64,000 nt of DNA from Cocos nucifera (taxonomy: Eukaryota; Streptophyta; Magnoliopsida; Arecales; Arecaceae), in contig QRFJ01002118.1 in assembly GCA_006176705.1 (NCBI GenBank), positions 206,348-270,347 on the forward strand, read 5' to 3'. Every line of letters starts with the position of its first letter. The stretch's first letter is position 1. The notes below the pieces were generated by a model. It worked only from the letters and a program-made list of their open reading frames with translations. It was not told the DNA's origin and searched no databases. Below, in pieces: positions 59,222-64,000 of the stretch. The position numbers and the translations under genes are program-made.

Positions 59222-62200
59222 ATGTCTGCGTCCAACCCATTGGCACGTATCCTGGACACACATAGACTGACTGGACCCAATTATAAAGATTGGCTCAGGA
59301 ACTACAAAATTATTTTGGGTTCCGAGAAGTTAACCCATGTTTTGGACCAGGACCCTCCCACCTTACCAGCCCGTCCATCCACTGAACAGAGAGCGTCTCT
59401 GGAAAAATGGATTAGACGAAGATAATAAGGCCAGATATTACATGTTGGGCTCGATGTCTGATGAGCTCCAGCGCCAACATGAAGATATCGGGACTGCTCG
59501 CCAAATGTTGGCTCACCTGCAGGAGATGTTTGGTGAACAGAGTCGCGCAGCCAAATATCAAGTCACGAAATGACTTTTTAAGGCTAAGATGCGTGATGGG
59601 CAGTCAGTCCAAGATCACTGTCTGACAATGATCAAGGACATGGAAGAGCTTGAGAAGCTCGGTGTGAAGTTAGACTTGGATCTGCAGAACGATATTATTC
59701 TGCAATCCTTGACTGATGCATATGGGCAATTCATCATGAATTACCACATGCATAAACTTCAAAATTCCTTGGCCGAATTAATGAATATGCTGGTTACCGC
59801 TGAGCTTTCTATGAAAGGTTCTAAAGGCTCAGTTCTTGCTATGGAACGGACTTCTTCCAAAAGAAAGTCTTATGGAAAGAAAAAGAAGTCTGTGAAAAAG
59901 CAAAAGGTGGAAGGATCAAAGAAGAAGAAGGCAGAACCGAAGAAGAAGGCCGATGTCAAAGGAAAGTGTTTCCATTGCAACAGCGACGGCCATTGGAAGC
60001 GGAACTGCCCTACTTACCTGGCCACCCTGAAGAACAAGAAGGAAGGTCCTTCTGGAGGTATGCTCGTTATTGAGTCTAACCTTACGGTTTCTTCTGCATC
60101 CAGTTGGGTGCTTGACTCTGGTTCTAGTGCTCATCTGTGCACTTCTATGCAGGGTCTTGAGGATAGCAGGAGGCTGAGGGATGGAGACATGATCCTACGC
60201 ATCGGTAATGGAGCAAGAGTTGCTGCAGTAGCCGTGGGAACATACCCTCTTCGATTACCATCTGGTTTAGACTTAGTTTTGAAAGACTGTTATTATGTGC
60301 CTGCAGCTAGCAGGAATTTGATTTCTGTTTCATGCTTAGCACAAGAAGGCTATGTGATTCACCTTCTTTAAGGACCATTGTAACATTCTTTATGAAAGAA
60401 ATAAAATTGCAAATGGTTTCCTTATTAATGGTCTTTATCAGCTACATATTGATGTACCTATTCTAACTATCGAGCAAAACGTGAATGCCAAACGACCTAG
60501 GGATAGTCCAAACGATAGATATCTATGGCACCTGAGATTAGGTCATATAGCAGAAGATAGGATCAACAAATTGGAGAAAAATGGGCTATTGAGTCCATTG
60601 ACTTTTGAGTCATATCCAACTTGTGAATCTTGTCTTCAAGGCAAAATGACTAAACTCCCTTTTGTTGGACATGGGGAGAGGGCCACAGATCTCCTTGCCC
60701 TAGTACATACTGATGTGTGCGGCCCATTTGATGTGCCGGCTAGAGGCAATTTTGTCTACTTCATTACCTTTACCGATGATCTGTCTAGGTATGGGTATGT
60801 GTATCTTATGAGACACAAGTCTGAAGCTTTTGAAAAGTTCAAAGAATTCAGACATGAAGTAGAAAAACAAACTGGAAAACCCATTAAGGTTCTTCGATCA
60901 GATCGAGGAGGTGAATACCTTAGCCGGGAATTCCTAGACTATCTCAAGGAAAATGGCATAGTCTCTCAATGGACTCCACCAGGAACACCTCAACTCAACG
61001 GGGTTTCAGAATGGAGAAATCGGACTCTATTGGATATGGTTCGATCCATGATGAGCTTCACAGACCTCCCTGATTTTCTTTGGGGACACTCATTGTTAAC
61101 TTCAATTTATCTACTGAATAGGGTTCCCTCTAAAATCGTTCCTACCACACCGTATGAGATATGGCACGGTAAGAAACCAAGTCTGAGTCATCTCAGAATT
61201 TGGGGTTGTCCGGCTCATGTCAAAAGACAACAAGCGGACAAGTTAGAGTTTAGGTCCTTTAGAGCTCGATTCATAGGATATCCTAAAGAGTCATTAGGAT
61301 ACTATTTCTACATTCCAGAAGACCACAATGTGATTGTGAGTCGACATGCCATCTTTCTTGAAAAATAGTTTATTCAAGATAGCGGCATTGGAAAGCAGAT
61401 TAAGCTTGATGAGAAAGTCTCACAAGTAGAACGAGCTAAGGACCAATTGGAACCAAATCAGGTTGAGCCAATAAGAACACTACCTCCTCCACCTCGTAGA
61501 TCGGAAAGAGTTTTCCCGTCCCCCTGAAAGATACTTAGGTATTATTTCAGAGGAAGTAGAGGAAATGTTCCTCGTAGGTAATGGTGCTCATGGTGATGAT
61601 CCCAAAACCTACAACGAGGCGATATCAGATATCGACTCCGAGAAATGGCTAGAGGCAATGCAGTCAGAAATTGACTCGATGCACTCAAACCAAGTCTGGA
61701 CCTTGGTAGATCCACCAGAAGGTATAGTACCTATTGGGTGTAAATGGATCTTCAAGAGAAAGATTGGTGCAGATGGGAATGTGGAGACATTCAAGGCTAG
61801 ACTAGTGGCAAAAGGTTATAGTCAACGCGAAGGCATTGACTATCAGGATACCTTTTCCCCAGTGGCTATGCTAAAATCCATCCGCACATTGCTTGCCTGT
61901 TGCAGCCTATTTCGATTATGAAATATGGCAAATGGACGTGAAAATGGCATTCTTAAATGGATATCTTGAGGAAGATATCTATATGGAACAGCCGCTAGGT
62001 TTCACATCCAGTGATACTGATCACAAGGTTTGCAAGCTGCAAAGGTCCATATATGGACTTAAGCAAGCATCTCGGAGCTGGAACACTCATTTCAAATGAT
62101 GATATGATCAAAAAGTTTGGTTTCATCAAAAATGAAGAGGAAGCTGTGATGTGATGATTTCAAAAGAGTGATCAGTGGAGAAGCTGCTGTCAGATGATCA

Positions 62201-62372
62201 TTCCTCATATTGCTAAGTCCAAGATGATACCACCTCATCCGCGATTACCTCGTTATGTCGAGGTCAAGAGAGAGATAATGTGGCAGACCCACTTACAAAG
62301 CCGTTGGGCCAGCAGAAGATCGAAGCCCACCTTGAGAAGATGGGACTTAGACTTGTAGCCAATTGGCTTTAG
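59222..62372 (+). pseudogene. A4 gag-pol, broken, RT core missing
   Basis: It is the only A copy with an ATG at the gag start (59222, MSASNPLARIL). Gag breaks at about 59412 by one extra T and at a TGA (59571) shared with A3. It then stays open from 59574 through the zinc knuckle (CFHCNSDGHWKRNC, near 59970) and protease (WVLDSGSSAHLC, near 60108) to about 60370. Integrase is open at 60481-61368 with HTDVCGPF, TDDLSRYGY, SDRGGEY and NGVSEWRNR, covering the DDE residues, and ends at the shared TAG (61366). RT starts near 61610 and runs to SIYGLKQASRSW near 62080. The YVDD region and nearly all of RNase H are absent. Inactive. Confidence 0.93.
62091..62275 (+). other. Scrambled junction replacing about 0.8 kb of RT/RNase H
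   Basis: Pieces of A3-like sequence appear with inserted GATGAT-type triplets and missing bases, jumping from the RT palm region to near the RNase H end. The matching A3 span is about 33645-34600. It is not a clean deletion. Confidence 0.75.
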
Positions 62373-62373
62373 G

Positions 62374-62385
62374 ACAAGTGGGAGA
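62374..62385 (+). other. A4 polypurine tract
   Basis: ACAAGTGGGAGA just before the 3' LTR, identical to A2 and A3. Confidence 0.88.
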
Positions 62386-62386
62386 T

Positions 62387-63474
62387 TGTTAGATATATGT
62401 GCCCTAGAAGCCAGAATTGGCTGACACTTGTAATACACTTCTAGGGGCAAAATTATAATTTTGACTATAATCAATAAAATGGGTTATTTTCTATCACATA
62501 TGTGTATTTAGTGTCTGTGATACATCCTTTGAGTTAATGGTAATGATAATTCATATTTTCAAGAGTTGAAAATTTAAGACATGAATAATCATTATTAACT
62601 CATAAAATGCTCCCGACCATAGGATCATCACGAGGATGGTGATTGATCCGGAAGGTTGGTGTACAATCGCTTCTCTTTAGTAGATGAGTCTTGAGTCTAC
62701 GGTGTGGAGACACCGGAGCGAGAGTACAGGTACTCGTTAGAGAACGAGGGCACTGAGCGTGACCACCTCGAGTAGTCATTAGGGAAGTCTACCTTCTCGT
62801 CAATGACTGACTCGATGCTGCAGTAGTGTGTCTGGTTCTTTGACCTGAGGATGCATCGGCAGTTCACCTTGAGGGTGTTATAGTTTGACTACACCATTAC
62901 TCGGTCTCCTAGCCATATGGAACCCTGAGGTGTATGTTGGCTATAGCATGTTCATTGTAGGAACTGGATTGCATCAAGATGGAATCTATCTACCTCGGTG
63001 GTAGAGGAGCAGCCCTATGATGATCATGAGAATCAAGTCCAGAAGCCCATGGCCATGGCAGAGTGAAATAATAGAAAGAGTTTCTATTTAGATTTTCACA
63101 TTGGACTCGAATCGAATGATTACATCATATGACAGAACTAGGGTTTGACGAGTTCACCTTAACCCTAATCTGATCGGGGCTCAAGATAGAAGAACTTAAT
63201 CACACAGGTAGCTGCACCAAGAGGTTCGCATTCAGCTCTGATGGGTTGCCACCATATACTGCTAGGTGTCACTGGTGGATTTTGGGAGCAATTAGAATGA
63301 TTTAGATGATCGATCATTCTAGCTGTTCGAATCAGAAGAGTTCTGATCCATCGAAAGGAGTTTCGATGATGTCGATGATAGAGATCATGACATATCCCAT
63401 TACCATACAGAACTGAACCTAACTGGGTCACACAAACAAGGGTTTGAATCTGGTGATCATCAATTGAACTGATC
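62387..63474 (+). repeat. A4 3' LTR, first 1088 bp
   Basis: Almost identical to the A4 5' LTR up to GAACTGATC, then replaced by inverted LTR sequence. Confidence 0.93.
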
Positions 63475-64000
63475 CCTGGATCTCCTTGGGGCATAGGACC
63501 AGTCACTTGAGATTTTAGATAGAACTCTGATTGGAATCAAAAGGGAGGTGGAGTTCTGTCCACAAGGACTCCTAGGCGTCCTACTTGGGCTAGCACCCTT
63601 GGCGTGCGCCCTTTCTTGCAGGTTCTGAGGGGACAGGCCCCACACTCTCCAATGCGTGAATGAATGTGGTCAAAAGTCAAGGTACATGGTACGGTTTGAC
63701 CAGTCAAGAGGTAGACTTTTGCCCAAGTCAAAGAACAAGAAATGGAGGTGACCAAAATGGCGGTAAGTCTAACAATAGAACCTATTTGCTTGGGACAACG
63801 TCGACATATGCGCGTCTGATTGAGGCCAACCAAATTTTTTTCCCTTTGGGGACCTTCAAGGTCGGGGGGGGGAAAAACAAAAAAAAAAAAAACTTTAATT
63901 TTTGATTAGTAAAGAAGACGTTGGTTCAATCGGAGTTGCTAGCACGATGTCATTGAAACTAATTTATCTCATTCAAGTCAATTGAACTAGATGCAGTTTT
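63475..64000 (-). repeat. Inverted segment of A LTR at window end
   Basis: The reverse complement of A LTR bases corresponding to about 56672 down to 56138 in A4, with many small differences and homopolymer runs (G9, A13). The part inverted is exactly the part that should have come next in forward orientation. Confidence 0.85.

Larger units (their letters stand above)
55061..63474 (+). mobile_element. A4: young family-A retrotransposon, RT/RNase H mostly lost
   Basis: A complete 5' LTR, perfect PBS, full leader and gag through mid-RT are followed by a scrambled stretch, the last 30 or so codons, polypurine tract and the first 1088 bp of the 3' LTR. The LTRs are almost identical and share the private variant CATTAGGGAAG, so insertion was recent. 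The 3' end is lost at an inversion junction. Confidence 0.92.

Noticed and set aside
63865..63897. Poly(A) tail of a LINE or SINE
   Set aside because: The G and A runs sit inside recognisable inverted A LTR sequence and look like homopolymer error. No LINE or SINE body precedes them.

Overview
This window is plant nuclear DNA made almost entirely of Ty1/copia LTR retrotransposons. I found no convincing host gene, tRNA, rRNA or CRISPR array. The evidence is AT-rich sequence, LTRs that start TG and end CA, primer-binding sites complementary to initiator-Met tRNA (TGGTATCAGAGC), polypurine tracts, and copia-ordered polyproteins (gag, protease, integrase, reverse transcriptase, RNase H). LTRs of about 1.6 to 2.9 kb beginning TGTTAGATA or TGTTGGAAAT recall the Angela clade of monocots. 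A monocot such as a palm is plausible, but I cannot identify the species.

Three families occur; the names are mine. Family A has LTRs of about 2.28 kb and copies A1, S1 (solo LTR), A2, A3 and A4. Family B has LTRs of 1.6-2.9 kb: B1 is on the plus strand, and a minus-strand chain holds B2 and B3. Family C is different, with LTRs of about 0.94 kb in C1; C2 has a Tork/Tnt1-like reverse transcriptase.

Bases 1-28173 form a deep nest. C2 was split in its reverse transcriptase by B1. B1 was split in its leader by A1. A1's leader was hit twice, by solo LTR S1 (target duplication AGGTA/AGGTG) and by C1 (AATAG/AATAG). C1 contains A2, which holds a 1000-N gap. A3 (28174-35303) lies in sequence downstream of the C2 3' LTR. 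Its old-looking 5' end is joined to a young body.

Bases 35304-39339 hold a corrupted bridge, a B-type LTR fragment, a 1.5-kb inverted-repeat DNA element with a CACTA-like left end, a C-rich low-complexity block and a scrap of B leader. Bases 39340-54993 are a minus-strand chain leader-LTR-B2-LTR-B3 with shared LTRs, the form expected from LTR-LTR recombination. B2 carries a 350-bp inverted copy of the neighbouring LTR end. Bases 55061-63474 are A4, the youngest-looking copy. It lacks most of RT/RNase H through a scrambled junction. Its 3' LTR then runs into an inverted, error-rich piece of the same LTR at the window end.

Every polyprotein is broken. Some breaks look biological: shared stops, loss of the gag start, a deleted gag. 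Others look like unpolished long-read consensus: one-base indels at homopolymers, scrambled junctions and a local inversion. The most interesting candidate biology is a TAG stop between integrase and RT shared by all A copies, a conserved long-range stem in the A leader, a palindrome array in the C promoter region, and loss of the integrase zinc-binding cysteine pair in all B copies.
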